Shown: piece by piece, positions 53,290-62,484 of the stretch | Position numbering within the stretch: the first letter of the stretch is position 1 | Layout: the number at the start of each line of letters is the position of its first letter | Source: Trichuris trichiura | Taxonomy: Eukaryota; Nematoda; Enoplea; Trichinellida; Trichuridae | Assembly (NCBI GenBank): GCA_037903355.1 | Contig: JBAJFE010000033.1 | Location: 248,001-312,000, forward strand | Direction: 5' to 3' | DNA length: 64,000 nt | Made by a program: the position numbers and the translations under genes | The notes under the pieces: generated by a model | What the model was told of the DNA's origin: nothing | The model's input: the letters and a program-made list of their open reading frames with translations, nothing else | The model's database searches: none

Positions 53290-55080
53290 TTTGTTTAGCT
53301 GTATCTTTGTCACCATCACTGTAAGGTCGCCTCAATTCACTATATGCAGCTGACTTCTATTGCTACTTGGCAGCTCTATAGCCACGCTGAATTCGCGTTC
53401 TGCTAAATAAGATGATGGGAACGCAATAAGGAAGTTTTCTACAGCAGCCCATAACAGCAGATACAGTTCCCTTATTTCGCGGTGTAGCCAAAGCTGCTGA
53501 TGTCCGCTTTTCCATTTCACTTTCACCTTTCCATTGCTTTGCAGTTCTATCAGTTCTTCTTGCAATTCCATCTCTGCTTCGCCTGCGCTGGACATAGGGT
53601 CTATTACCCACTGTGGAATTACCAAGTTAAGGATATCACTGAACCGTTCCGTGAAGTTAACGTGCAGCATTTCCAAGTGTTGACATTATACTTCAACTTC
53701 ATGTTCAGCGATGTCCTCTTTCTTCTTCAGTGCAGCTAGAAGGGAGAACTGATAGAACTCACCTCCCCGCAAGTTTCGTTTGAAAATTGGCAATTTCGCG
53801 ACGAAAACAGATATAGCCCCTTTCGTTTTAATCGAGTTTAAATCACTGCCTTGGAACTGTAAATTCATTGCATTGAATTTGTAAAATAAGTTTGCCAAAT
53901 ACGCAATGTCTTTCTTGCTTTTCTTTAAATTTTGTCCCCGAAAAGGGTTCACACACAACAAAAATTCTAGAACTGTGAAAGAGGGTGTAGAACCGAGTTA
54001 AACAACCAGCGAACTTCACTGTGAAGTAACAGGCGATTGAAGTCTTCGTCATTCTGTTCACACAGTTGTCTGAATAGTGTGTCATTAAGCGATTTGCTTT
54101 TGATGGTATTAACCGCTCTTGAAAACTGGATGTTTTGTAACGGGTTGAATTTTCATGGTTGTAAGGTCTTCTACGGCTTTTCCCGTTTAGAGCTTTTCCC
54201 GGAACTAGAGCGTTCCGAAAGCTTTGAACAATAAAAAAGTTGAGTGCGTTGATATCTGTACTTTTTCTTAATAACGGCTCATCCATCCGTTGGTAGAGCA
54301 GTTGTTTTAGTTTAATTACAGATAACAGCACAACGAAAAACGGGAAAAGCCGTAGAAGACCTTACAACCATGAGGTATTAACCGCTGTAATAACAAATTG
54401 GAGTGAGCGGCTTAATCGTTCGCTCAGGTGTCTTGCGGCAGAACGCTGTTGGTGAATGACGCAGTGGACCGCCAAAAGGCCAGGAACGAGCTGCTTCAAA
54501 TGTGCGAGAAAACCGCGTTAGCTGCTCAGCATCGACGGTGCTCCATCGGTTGCGAAAGCAACTATGTTCGCCATAGGGATGTTGTTATCCTAGAAAAACT
54601 TTTCTACAATAAGGAATATGGTCTGTCCTTTGGTATCTGTCTCCAGCTGTGTCACAAACAGCTGTTCCTGTATCAGGGCTTCATTCTTTACGAATCTGAC
54701 ATAACCTAATAATAATGCTTTATTGTTAGGTAAGATCGATTCATCAAGCTGCAACGAAAAATGCGTTCTCTCAAGAAGTCGCATAAACTGCATTCTACGT
54801 CGTTGCACATTTCGTCAGTCCTTCCTTGAACCGTGTCATTACTCAGAGGTAGCCTTTTGATTATTTCAGTTGGTGACATGTGCAGTACAGTCTGGATAAC
54901 TTCGCTAATCACGGGAAGCAACAGTTTTTCCCCAATGTTATGGGGCTTCTCACATTTTGCAATCAGTAAGGAAATGTTGTAAGACGCACGCAGGCTGTCT
55001 TTATCCTTTTCTGGTGCTGATGAAAAGAAATCCTTAGGACATTCACCGACAACGGGTACACCCACTCTCTGGTTAAACAC
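53290..55080 (-). pseudogene. hAT transposase, decayed, in several frames
   Basis: Pieces in order on the - strand: SLRASYNISLLIAKCEKPHN and IGEKLLLPVISEVIQTVLH (about 54900-55020), LPLSNDTVQGRTDEMCNDVE, RTHFSLQLDESILPNNKALL (54680-54780), LFRQLCEQNDEDFNRLLLHS with EVRW (about 54000-54080), LANLFYKFNAMNLQFQGSDL (53850-53900), ELQEELIELQSNGKVKV and LIAFPSSYLAEREFSVAIEL (53332-53560). This is the order of SCAND3/ZBED-like hAT transposases. Stops and shifts are numerous. Confidence 0.8.
54105..54386. mobile_element. Penelope pLTR insertion in the decayed hAT, 13-bp duplication
   Basis: GGTATTAACCGCT is at 54105-54117 and 54374-54386. The 256-bp insert has CTTCTACGGCTTTTCCCGTT near its left side and the inverse near its right side, as at 20530-20820. 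A worn core (GGAAC...GTTCCGAAAGC near 54200) lacks the CTGANGA half. Confidence 0.75.
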
Positions 55081-55104
55081 GTCATCACCGAATGCAGACG
55101 GCAC

Positions 55105-55262
55105 TCAAACCCCTCCCCTAATGACGGCAACAATAACACCACAAATAATAACATTAAGAGCACTGATAGTGCTAACAGCAACAATAGTACAAATACTAAT
55201 AATAATGACAATGGCAATACTGGAATCACGAATAGTCGCCCAATTTTGTTTATCCCTTATAA
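55105..55262 (+). pseudogene. Penelope fragment, part 1 (before nested insertions)
   Basis: An Asn-rich stretch is followed by SRPILFIPY at 55225-55260. The frame continues after both insertions at 62203 as NNGIGERILRLSRSLDFRVR. This is the Penelope segment 'lPYxxGlGEkixrLxxxLxF'. Confidence 0.75.
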
Positions 55263-57828
55263 CAGGGGTGGGGAACGTCCGGCCCGCGAGGCCCTTCCAT
55301 CCGGCCCGCGAGACCATTTTCCGCCCACGCGTTGGGGCAACCACGCACGGATGCGAGATTCAGTGAAATGTGATTGTGGGAAGTTATTTTTCATAATGCG
55401 ATAAACGTATTGTATGTGAATCCTAGTAATAACATAAATCTTGCGTAACAAGCAGGGAGCGTCAGGCTGGCTCGGAAGACTGCGTTGCTAACAGCTCTCT
55501 GTCGACAAACCGACGTTGTCAGTCTTCGGTGACCAACAGTAGGCGGCACTATAGTGCGCGTGCGCGCGTCAGTAGCGTGGGCGATTGCGTCGTTCAAGAT
55601 AACGACTGTCCAGCTTGCTAGAGCACTTCTGCTTTTTTTGCTCTCAGCAGTCACTGGCATCGTTCTCGCGTTCTCTTGCTATCGGTCTCATCGGTTTCTG
55701 TCGGCTGCCTGTCCTTTACGTCTTCGAAGTACAAAAAGGTTATTTCCTTTTCTGTAGTTGTGATTATGTTCTTGACAATTGGGTTGCAGGATAGTCCCAA
55801 AGGTCTGCCTTTTGCTCTGAGTTGCCCATAAAGTTATACTGAAACCTGAAGTTTCGTGCAGCTTATCGCAAGCTAGTGTTCGCGCTCACCGAACGCTACA
55901 AATGGCCAGTTCAAAGAAAAGAAAAGTTGATACGGAGTGTCGAATTTTCCAAAAGACATGGACGAATGACTATTTTTTCGTGGAGCTTAAGGGCAAGCCC
56001 GTTTGCCTTGTTTGTGGCGACTCAGTAGCTGTTATGAAAAAAGCTAATCTGGAACGGCATTGCAGCACGAAACATGGAAAATTGGTGGAATTGAAAGGCC
56101 AAGAGCGTCTGGATAGAATCAGGGCGCTTCAACGGAATTTGGAGTCGCAACAAGCCGCTTTCACCAGGCCACACTGCGACGCGTACAGCGTTCTTCAAAC
56201 GAGTTACGTAGTGAGCGAAATGATCGCAAAGAAGTTGAAGCCCCATGCAGATGGTGAATTTGTGAAAGAGTGCATGGTGGCAGCTGCGAAGTTACTAGCA
56301 CCAGCCAGTGAAAAACTTTTCGAAAGTGTTAGCTTATCTCGAAGAACTGTTTCAGACCGGATCACTGACTTAGCAGACGACATTGAAAAAACGTTGAAGC
56401 GTACTGCAGGTAACTTTGAATTTTTTTCCCTGGCTTGTGACCAGACTACGGACATAACAAATACCGCTCAACTGGCCATTTTCCTTCGCGGAACAACTGC
56501 AGAGTTTGAGACTCGAGAAGAACTGTTATCCCTGGAAGCCATGCATAGCACTACAAGGGGTGAGGACATATTTGAGAAACTCGTTTTATCAATGGAACGA
56601 TTCGGGTTAAAGTTTGAAAAATTAAGTGGTCTGACTACGGACGGCGCTCCAGCTATGGTTGGCTTGCAAAAAGGCCTAGTTGCATTTGTTAAAAAGGAAA
56701 TGAGTAATCTCGGTCTTGATCCGAACGATTTGATAGTATGCCATTGTATCATACATCAACAGAGTCTTTGCGCACGGTCGCTGCGTTTCAACAATGTGAT
56801 GTCAGTAGTCGTGTCGTGCGTAAACTGTATCAAGAGCAAAGGGCTGAATAACCGCCTGTTTAAAGATTTTTTGAATGAACTTTCCTCCGAATATGGTGAT
56901 CTCGTTTATCATTGTGAAGTTCGCTGGCTGAGTCGCGGGAATATGTTAACGAGGTTTTACCAACTGCGCGATGAAGTTAAGCAGTTCATGGAGGCCAAAA
57001 GCAAACCTGTCAGAGAACTAAGTGACAGAAAGTGGCTTTGTGACCTGGCTTTCATGGTAGACATTGTCAAGTACCTGTCGGAACTGAATATCAAGCTGCA
57101 GGGTCCGAACCAGCTTCTCAGCTCACTCGTATCAAACTTGAAAGCATTTGAAGCCAAATTAAGGCTGTGGAAACAGCAACTTGAAAAGGGCAACATGGTA
57201 CATTTTCTTACACTCCAGGGACTGCAGCCTTCTACGACATTAGAGTATGCCTGTGAATGTGCCAAACTACTTGAGGCGTTTGGCGAAAGATTCAACGATG
57301 TGAAAAGTAGACAGATGCAACTGAACATCTTTGCCATTCCATTCAATGTAGAACCAGTTGATGTACCCGATGAACTGCAGCACGAGATCATTCAGTTGCA
57401 AAGCGATGATGAGCTCAAAGCTAAATACAACAACTTCCCGCTGCTTGAGTTCTATAAGCGGTACATAAGCAACGATGAATTTCCCGTTTTGAGGAGACAT
57501 GCTTTGAAATACGCGTCCGTGTTCGGAACAACCTACTGCTGCGAGCAGTTCTTTTCAAAACTTACCATCGCAAAGAGCCGTCTGCGCACCAGACTCACGG
57601 ACACAAATCTGGTGAACCAGCTGAGAGTAGTAACGTCATCAGAAGGAGCTGACATCGCACGCCTCACCAGGGAAAAGCAGTTCCAAACATCCCATTAGGG
57701 GTGACTTCATAAATATACCTGCAAATAAAGCAGGCTGTTTTTTATTTTCTCTATCCGGCCCGCGAGCGGTCTTGTCAACGTCTATCCGGCCCGCGGCACG
57801 AAAAAGGTTCCCCACCCCTGCCTTATAA
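55255..57828 (+). mobile_element. Intact autonomous-looking hAT element with perfect 8-bp duplication
   Basis: The element 55263-57820 (2558 bp) is flanked by CCTTATAA at 55255-55262 and 57821-57828. The terminal inverted repeat is CAGGGGTGGGGAAC, 14 bp and perfect, followed on both sides by repeats of the CCGGCCCGCG word. One full-length transposase frame lies between. The perfect duplication and open frame indicate recent insertion. Confidence 0.93.
55902..57698 (+). CDS. hAT transposase, full length (598 aa), GTF2IRD2/EPM2AIP1-like
   Basis: It catalyses cut-and-paste movement of its own element in the nucleus. A BED-type zinc finger lies at residues 30-58 (C35, C38, H53, H58). The RNase-H-like core has FFSLACDQTTDITNTAQLAI with D180, LTTDGAPAMVG with D247, and a CHCIIHQQSLC block inside the core. 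VYHCEVRWLSRGNMLTRFYQ has the RW motif. The C-terminal dimerisation region has FPVLRRHALKYASVFGTTYC and CEQFFSKLTIAKSRLRTRL. It is related to the Charlie8-derived domain of GTF2IRD2 and to EPM2AIP1-like proteins. The start ATG at 55902 follows TACAA and precedes a KKRK basic block. There are no stops or shifts. The third catalytic acid was not pinned down by eye. Confidence 0.93.
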   Translation: MASSKKRKVDTECRIFQKTWTNDYFFVELKGKPVCLVCGDSVAVMKKANLERHCSTKHGKLVELKGQERLDRIRALQRNLESQQAAFTRPHCDAYSVLQTSYVVSEMIAKKLKPHADGEFVKECMVAAAKLLAPASEKLFESVSLSRRTVSDRITDLADDIEKTLKRTAGNFEFFSLACDQTTDITNTAQLAIFLRGTTAEFETREELLSLEAMHSTTRGEDIFEKLVLSMERFGLKFEKLSGLTTDGAPAMVGLQKGLVAFVKKEMSNLGLDPNDLIVCHCIIHQQSLCARSLRFNNVMSVVVSCVNCIKSKGLNNRLFKDFLNELSSEYGDLVYHCEVRWLSRGNMLTRFYQLRDEVKQFMEAKSKPVRELSDRKWLCDLAFMVDIVKYLSELNIKLQGPNQLLSSLVSNLKAFEAKLRLWKQQLEKGNMVHFLTLQGLQPSTTLEYACECAKLLEAFGERFNDVKSRQMQLNIFAIPFNVEPVDVPDELQHEIIQLQSDDELKAKYNNFPLLEFYKRYISNDEFPVLRRHALKYASVFGTTYCCEQFFSKLTIAKSRLRTRLTDTNLVNQLRVVTSSEGADIARLTREKQFQTSH

Positions 57829-57832
57829 CAAC

Positions 57833-58008
57833 TGTTGTGTATTAAAGTAGCTGGTAGTGTCATTGACATGCTTCCGATATAAGCCTGCACACCGCTGTTA
57901 CGGTAGTCCTAGTACGCGTAACGCAGTTATTGGGTTTTTCTCTTCGGGTTGTAGTAAACGTTGTATGCCACGAGTTAACGGGTCCGCATGTACCCCTCAA
58001 ACATGACA
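57833..58008 (+). repeat. 5' LTR of the gypsy element
   Basis: 176 bp, TGTTGTGTATTA to ATGACA. Four substitutions relative to the 3' LTR were counted by eye. CTGGCGACGAAG directly after it is the primer-binding-site candidate. Confidence 0.92.
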
Positions 58009-58067
58009 CTGGCGACGAAGTGATCGAGCTCTTTACGCTTTCGTTCACCTCCCGACGCTGTTTCGCG

Positions 58068-59447
58068 ATGCCGACAGTCGGTTCCATCGAACCGTTCGGT
58101 GTCACTCAACCCTCGTCGTGGGACGCCTACACCGAACGCTTGAAGTTCTTCTTTGAAGCGAATCAAATTCGAGAGAATGATATGAAGAGGGCCGCCTTCT
58201 TTTCTGCCTGTGGTCTTCCGACGCTATCTATCGCGAAGTCTCTTGTCTCGCCGAAGTCACTTTCAGACGTCTCATATGACGATATCGTGGCACTGCTGAA
58301 AAGCCACTTCACCCCTAGGCCGTCGGTGATCTACCAACGTTTCCATTTTCAACGTCGCCTTCAACGCGATGGTGAGGGAGTTGCTGCTTATGTCGCTGAC
58401 CTTCGTCGTTTGGCAGATGACTGTAGTTTCGGTTCTAATTTAAATGAAAGACTGAGAGACCAGCTAGTCTGTGGCTTAAAGAATTTAGAGTTGCAGAAAC
58501 GTCTCCTCGCACATGCAGATCCGGACCTCGACAGCGTCATACGTGAAGCTATCGCTGCCGAGTCCGCTTCCAGTCAAGCGAAAGACGTTCGCTCAGCGCA
58601 CGGAACACCTGCTGAGACTGCTGACACTCATCACGTACGCAGAGGCAGAAACCAACGCCCACCGAAGGCAGGCGAACAGGACTTCGCCACGCCGCCCAGT
58701 CAGAACGCCTGTGCTGGGTGCGGCGGCGACCATTTTAGGTCACAGTGTCCCTTTAGAAACGCTAAATGCCGACGATGCGCTCGTACCGGTCATATCGAAA
58801 GAGTCTGCAGATCAAACAGTGCAGTGAGCCGCCCGCAGAGCTCGGCGCGCAAGAGCCGCGCTACGAAAAACTTGTCGGCAAATTCGCTGCAGCCCAAGTC
58901 TAGAGATTTCTCAGCTGACGCTTACCGAGAGAACAGCATACTGTTCCTCACAAGGGAAGGGGGTAAGAAGACGGTTACAACAGTCACTCTGAACGGAGCG
59001 CCGTGCCGCATGGAAGTTGACTCAGGATCCGATTTCACTATCATTTCCATGGAGACCTACCGTTCGTTGTGGAAATCAAACGGACCTCCCCTGGAGCCCT
59101 GTCGTCAAAAAATAATCGACTTCCAGGGACATGTCGTTCCCCTCGCAGGAACTTGTTCTGTCGATGTGTCCTACGGCCGATTTAAAGGTCGCCTGCGACT
59201 ATATGTCGCAAAGGGACGACGAATAAGTCTGTTGGGCAACAGTTGGTTCGATACTCTAGGCATCCGTCTTGTGGGCATCCACCATATAGACAACGAACCG
59301 ATCGATTGCTTAGTACAAGAGTTCTCCGATATTTTTGAAAGTGACATGAGCACATTCGGCTCATACACAGGACCACCAGTAACACTTCATCTGGATCCTA
59401 CCGTGGTCCCTGTCCAGCTAAAAGCCCGAAGGGTCCCAATCGCGTGA
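58068..59447 (+). CDS. Gypsy gag and protease part of the polyprotein
   Basis: Starts MPTVGSIEPFGVTQPSSW at 58068 and ends at TGA 59445-59447. A gag capsid-like region (YTERLKFFFEANQI, then SVIYQRFHFQRRLQRDGEGV) is followed by two zinc knuckles (CAGCGGDHFRSQC and CRRCARTGHIERVC, about 58710-58815). The protease active site is DSGSDFTIIS near 59020. Mag elements normally encode gag and pol in one frame; here the in-frame TGA separates this part from RT. Whether it is a single inactivating change or is read through cannot be told from sequence. An earlier start in the LTR is unlikely. Confidence 0.9.
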   Translation: MPTVGSIEPFGVTQPSSWDAYTERLKFFFEANQIRENDMKRAAFFSACGLPTLSIAKSLVSPKSLSDVSYDDIVALLKSHFTPRPSVIYQRFHFQRRLQRDGEGVAAYVADLRRLADDCSFGSNLNERLRDQLVCGLKNLELQKRLLAHADPDLDSVIREAIAAESASSQAKDVRSAHGTPAETADTHHVRRGRNQRPPKAGEQDFATPPSQNACAGCGGDHFRSQCPFRNAKCRRCARTGHIERVCRSNSAVSRPQSSARKSRATKNLSANSLQPKSRDFSADAYRENSILFLTREGGKKTVTTVTLNGAPCRMEVDSGSDFTIISMETYRSLWKSNGPPLEPCRQKIIDFQGHVVPLAGTCSVDVSYGRFKGRLRLYVAKGRRISLLGNSWFDTLGIRLVGIHHIDNEPIDCLVQEFSDIFESDMSTFGSYTGPPVTLHLDPTVVPVQLKARRVPIA

Positions 59448-62015
59448 GTCCCAAAGATCGACGCCGAAATCGATCGCCTCATTCGACACGGAATCTTGGA
59501 GCCGACCGACAACTCAGAATGGGCTACGCCAGTCGTTCCCATCATCAAGCAGAATGGTGAAGTTCGCCTATGCGCAGACTACAAGTGCACTATTAACAAG
59601 GCCTTGCGACAGCACCCGTATCCCAGTCCGCGCGTGGACCGACTGCTCAACTTGCAAGCAGGTGGGAAAATTTACGCCAAGTTGGACCTCGCCAACGCAT
59701 ACCTTCAAATTCGCGTAGACCGTAAATCCGCTGAGGCACAGACAATAGTCACGCATCGTGGCGCATTTCGGGTTAAGCGTCTGCAATACGGTGTATGTAC
59801 TGCTCCAGGAATCTTTCAGTCGTGTATGGAAAGATTGCTACGAGACATCCCAGGAGTGACTCCGTACTTTGACGACATCTTAGTCAAAGCAGACTCGATC
59901 GCCACCTTAGTAGATCGTTTGCGTGAGATTTTCAGCCGCTTTCGCTCCTGTGGGCTTCGAGTCCGCAAGGATAAATGTTCCTTCGGAGTTCCAAGTGTTG
60001 AGTTCCTCGGTTATCGCTTAGATGAGTCAGGAATTCATCCTACCGAGGACAAGAGCAAGGCAATACGCGAAGCTCCTGCACCAACAGACAAAAGGCAACT
60101 ACAAGCTTTCCTTGGGCTCCTGAATTTCTACCACAATTTCCTGAAAGATAAAGCAACAGTTGCTGAACCATTGCACCAGCTGCTCCGGGCAAACACGAAG
60201 TGGAAGTGGACAGCAGAGCATGACGAGGCTTTCCAGAAAGTGAAACGGTTACTATCGGAGGGTAGTTTCCTCATAGGGTTCGACGCAACGCTCCCCATCA
60301 TCCTCACTTGTGACGCCTCACAATACGGCATAGGAGCAGTGTTGGCTCATCTCACAAGGGAAGGAAGAGAGGCACCGGTAGCCTTCCACTCCCGTAGGAT
60401 GACCCCTACTGAACGAAACTACGCTCAAGTCGACCGCGAAGCGCTAGCCGTTGTCAGCGCCGTCAAAAAGTTTCATGATTACCTATACGGACACCGGTTC
60501 ATCATCGTAACCGATCACAAGCCTCTGCTGGGATTGTTCACGCCGTCGAAAGTAACACCTCAGATGCTGTCACCGCGCCTGCTTCGCTGGATACAGCTTC
60601 TGAGAGCTTACGACTTCGAATTAGTCTATCGGTCAGGCATCGCTATCAGCCACGCTGACGGGCTCAGCCGTCTCCCAGCCTCCACTTCAGATTTCAGTGT
60701 TCCGCCATTACCTGAAGTCAGCTTTTTGGAGGAGCTGCCCAGCCCGCCGCTACGTGCAGCAGACATTGCGTCAATGTCAATGAAAGATCCGGTTATCTCC
60801 CGCGTACTCAATTGGGCCTGGAAAGGTTGGCCGTCTACCCCCGTTGAAGAATGTTTTGCGCCGTTCGTCAGACGCCAACACGAAATCTCGTGTCACATGG
60901 GCTGTCTGCTTTGGGGCAACCGCGTCGTTATTCCAGAAGCCGGAAGAAACATCGTTTTGGACGAACTGCACCTGGGCCACCCAGGTATAGTACGCATGAA
61001 GGGCTTAGCCAGATCGTACGTCTGGTGGCCTGGCATCGATAGGGAGATTGAGGAACGTGTAAAACGGTGCCAGGCATGTCAAGAAACACGGCACGTCATG
61101 CCTAGGGCACCTCCGCATGCATGGGAAGTGACAAGAGCACCTTGGTCACGCGTGCATCTAGACTTCGCCGGACCGTTCTATAGTCGACACTTCCTAATTG
61201 TCGTCGATTCATATTCCAAATGGCTTGAAGTTTTGCCGGTTCCGTCACCATCGTCGACGGCACTGATTTCCGGACTGCGCAAACTTTTCGCCACCCACGG
61301 ATTGCCGGATACTGTCGTATCTGACAACGGACCAGCGTTTGCATCGTCTGAATTTCTTGAATTCCTCCGTCGGAACGGTATCCGCCATGCAAGGATTGCG
61401 CCGTATCACCAGTGCAGCAACGGCCAAGCGGAACGAATGGTGCAAACGTCAAAAGAGGCCCTTCGCCGCTTGACGTCTGGAGACTGGAACCAGCGTCTGG
61501 CGAGCTTCCTGCTCTCGCAACACATCACACCTTCCGTCACGACTGGCCGCTCCCCAGCCGAGCTGCTAATGAATCGCCGTCTGAGGAGCCGCCTGGATCG
61601 TTTACACCCTGATCTGTCCAGTGATCGCCAAGACAAAATAGAAGATGATTCCGCACCGGCGTGTAAAGAACGTGTTCTGGACGTTAACCAGCCTGTAGCG
61701 GTCAGGAATTTCGCCTCGGACCGAAAATGGGTACCAGCGACTATCACAGAATCCACTGGACCAGTATCATATAAGGCCCGATTATCCGATGGCAGGATCG
61801 CGCATCGTCACATTGATCACATAATCACGGACGACACCCGCAACCCGAGCGGGTCGGAAACAGGCGTGGCGCAACCACCAACGGCCACTCTCGAGTCAGA
61901 AAAACAAAGCGTTGCTGAACAACAAACGGCCGTCTCCCCAGAAGTACCGCCGTCGTCGCCGCGCCCGATAAGGAACCGCCGACCGCCGAGTTATCTCAAC
62001 GACTACGTCGTCTAG
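59448..62015 (+). CDS. Gypsy pol: reverse transcriptase, RNase H, integrase
   Basis: Same frame as gag, after the TGA; the coding similarity starts at once (KIDAEIDRLIRHGILEPTDN). RT: KIYAKLDLANAYLQIRVD and the YFDDILVKAD catalytic site near 59864. RNase H: LTCDASQYGIGAVLAHLTRE, DREALAVVSAVKKFHDYLYG and VTDHKPLLGLF. Integrase zinc finger: HLGHPGIVRMKG...CQACQ near 60970-61085. The integrase DDE core has HLDFAGPFYSRHFLIVVDSY, VVSDNGPAFASSEFLEFLRR and CSNGQAERMVQTSKEALRRL. All catalytic motifs are present. It ends RRPPSYLNDYVV. The first ATG after the break would be too late to give a complete finger region, so this part probably depends on gag-pol continuity. Confidence 0.92.
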   Translation, partial: VPKIDAEIDRLIRHGILEPTDNSEWATPVVPIIKQNGEVRLCADYKCTINKALRQHPYPSPRVDRLLNLQAGGKIYAKLDLANAYLQIRVDRKSAEAQTIVTHRGAFRVKRLQYGVCTAPGIFQSCMERLLRDIPGVTPYFDDILVKADSIATLVDRLREIFSRFRSCGLRVRKDKCSFGVPSVEFLGYRLDESGIHPTEDKSKAIREAPAPTDKRQLQAFLGLLNFYHNFLKDKATVAEPLHQLLRANTKWKWTAEHDEAFQKVKRLLSEGSFLIGFDATLPIILTCDASQYGIGAVLAHLTREGREAPVAFHSRRMTPTERNYAQVDREALAVVSAVKKFHDYLYGHRFIIVTDHKPLLGLFTPSKVTPQMLSPRLLRWIQLLRAYDFELVYRSGIAISHADGLSRLPASTSDFSVPPLPEVSFLEELPSPPLRAADIASMSMKDPVISRVLNWAWKGWPSTPVEECFAPFVRRQHEISCHMGCLLWGNRVVIPEAGRNIVLDELHLGHPGIVRMKGLARSYVWWPGIDREIEERVKRCQACQETRHVMPRAPPHAWEVTRAPWSRVHLDFAGPFYSRHFLIVVDSYSKWLEVLPVPSPSSTALISGLRKLFATHGLPDTVVSDNGPAFASSEFLEFLRRNGIRHARIAPYHQCSNGQAERMVQTSKEALRRLTSGDWNQRLASFLLSQHITPSVTTGRSPAELLMNRRLRSRLDRLHPDLSSDRQDKIEDDSAPACKERVLDVNQPVAVRNFASDRKWVPATITESTGPVSYKARLSDGRIAHRHIDHIITDDTRNPSGSETGVAQPPTATLESEKQSVAEQQTAVSPEVPPSSPRPIRNRRPPSYLNDYVV

Positions 62016-62026
62016 GCGGGTGGTGG

Positions 62027-62202
62027 TGTTGTGTATTAAGGTAGCTGGTAGTGTCATTGACATGCTTCCGATATAAGCCTGTACACCGCTGTTACGGTAG
62101 TCCTAGTACGCGTCACGCAGTTATTGGGTTTTTCTCTTCGGGTTGTAGTAAACGTTGCATGCCACGAGTTAACGGGTCCGCATGTACCCCTCAAACATGA
62201 CA
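62027..62202 (+). repeat. 3' LTR of the gypsy element
   Basis: 176 bp, the same ends as the 5' LTR. GGCGGGTGGTGG just before it (62015-62026) is a polypurine-tract candidate. Confidence 0.92.
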
Positions 62203-62480
62203 ACAACGGCATCGGGGAACGAATCCTACGATTAAGCCGTTCGCTTGATTTTAGAGTTCGATTCATGGCATCAAACAGTTTACGCTCAATGGTGAGGAGC
62301 GATAAGATCGTAGTTCCCTTCGACAGGAGACCTGGCGTCGTCTATGATATCCGATGCGGTCCTACATGGGAGAAACGGGCAACACTTTATTTGACAGGTT
62401 CGGCACACACATTTCTAACATTGGCCGATACAAAGAGGCGGTACGAAGGCTCTCTCAGTCCGGCTGGTTTCGTTTTGCAT
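62203..62480 (+). pseudogene. Penelope fragment, part 2 (after nested insertions)
   Basis: Continues NNGIGERILRLSRSLDFRVR, SLRSMVRSDKIVVPFDRRPG, VVYDIRCG and, after a frameshift, YMGETGNTLFDRFGTHISNI. Both halves of the GIY-YIG motif are visible (VVY and YMG). It ends near 62480, where a different Penelope copy begins. Confidence 0.8.
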
Positions 62481-62484
62481 GCAA

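Larger units (their letters stand above)
52718..55104 (-). mobile_element. Decayed hAT element (relative of 42294-43201), truncated
   Basis: The left end CATAGGTTCTCAAACC is at 52726. The interior up to 53250 is related to 42400-42800. Transposase pieces lie on the - strand from about 53290 to 55080. A 256-bp Penelope pLTR piece interrupts it at 54118-54373. The right end is missing: the sequence changes to a Penelope fragment at about 55105. Confidence 0.7.
57828..62207 (+). mobile_element. Mag-like Ty3/gypsy LTR retrotransposon with 5-bp duplication
   Basis: The element 57833-62202 is flanked by ACAAC (57828-57832 and 62203-62207). Both LTRs are 176 bp, begin TG and end CA. The coding region is one frame for gag and pol, interrupted by a single TGA at 59445-59447. 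The element lies directly beside the hAT target duplication, inside the same Penelope reading frame. Confidence 0.93.

Noticed and set aside
54118..54373. Active hammerhead in the 54-kb pLTR insertion
   Set aside because: The CTGANGA half is missing although the stem and GAAA remain.
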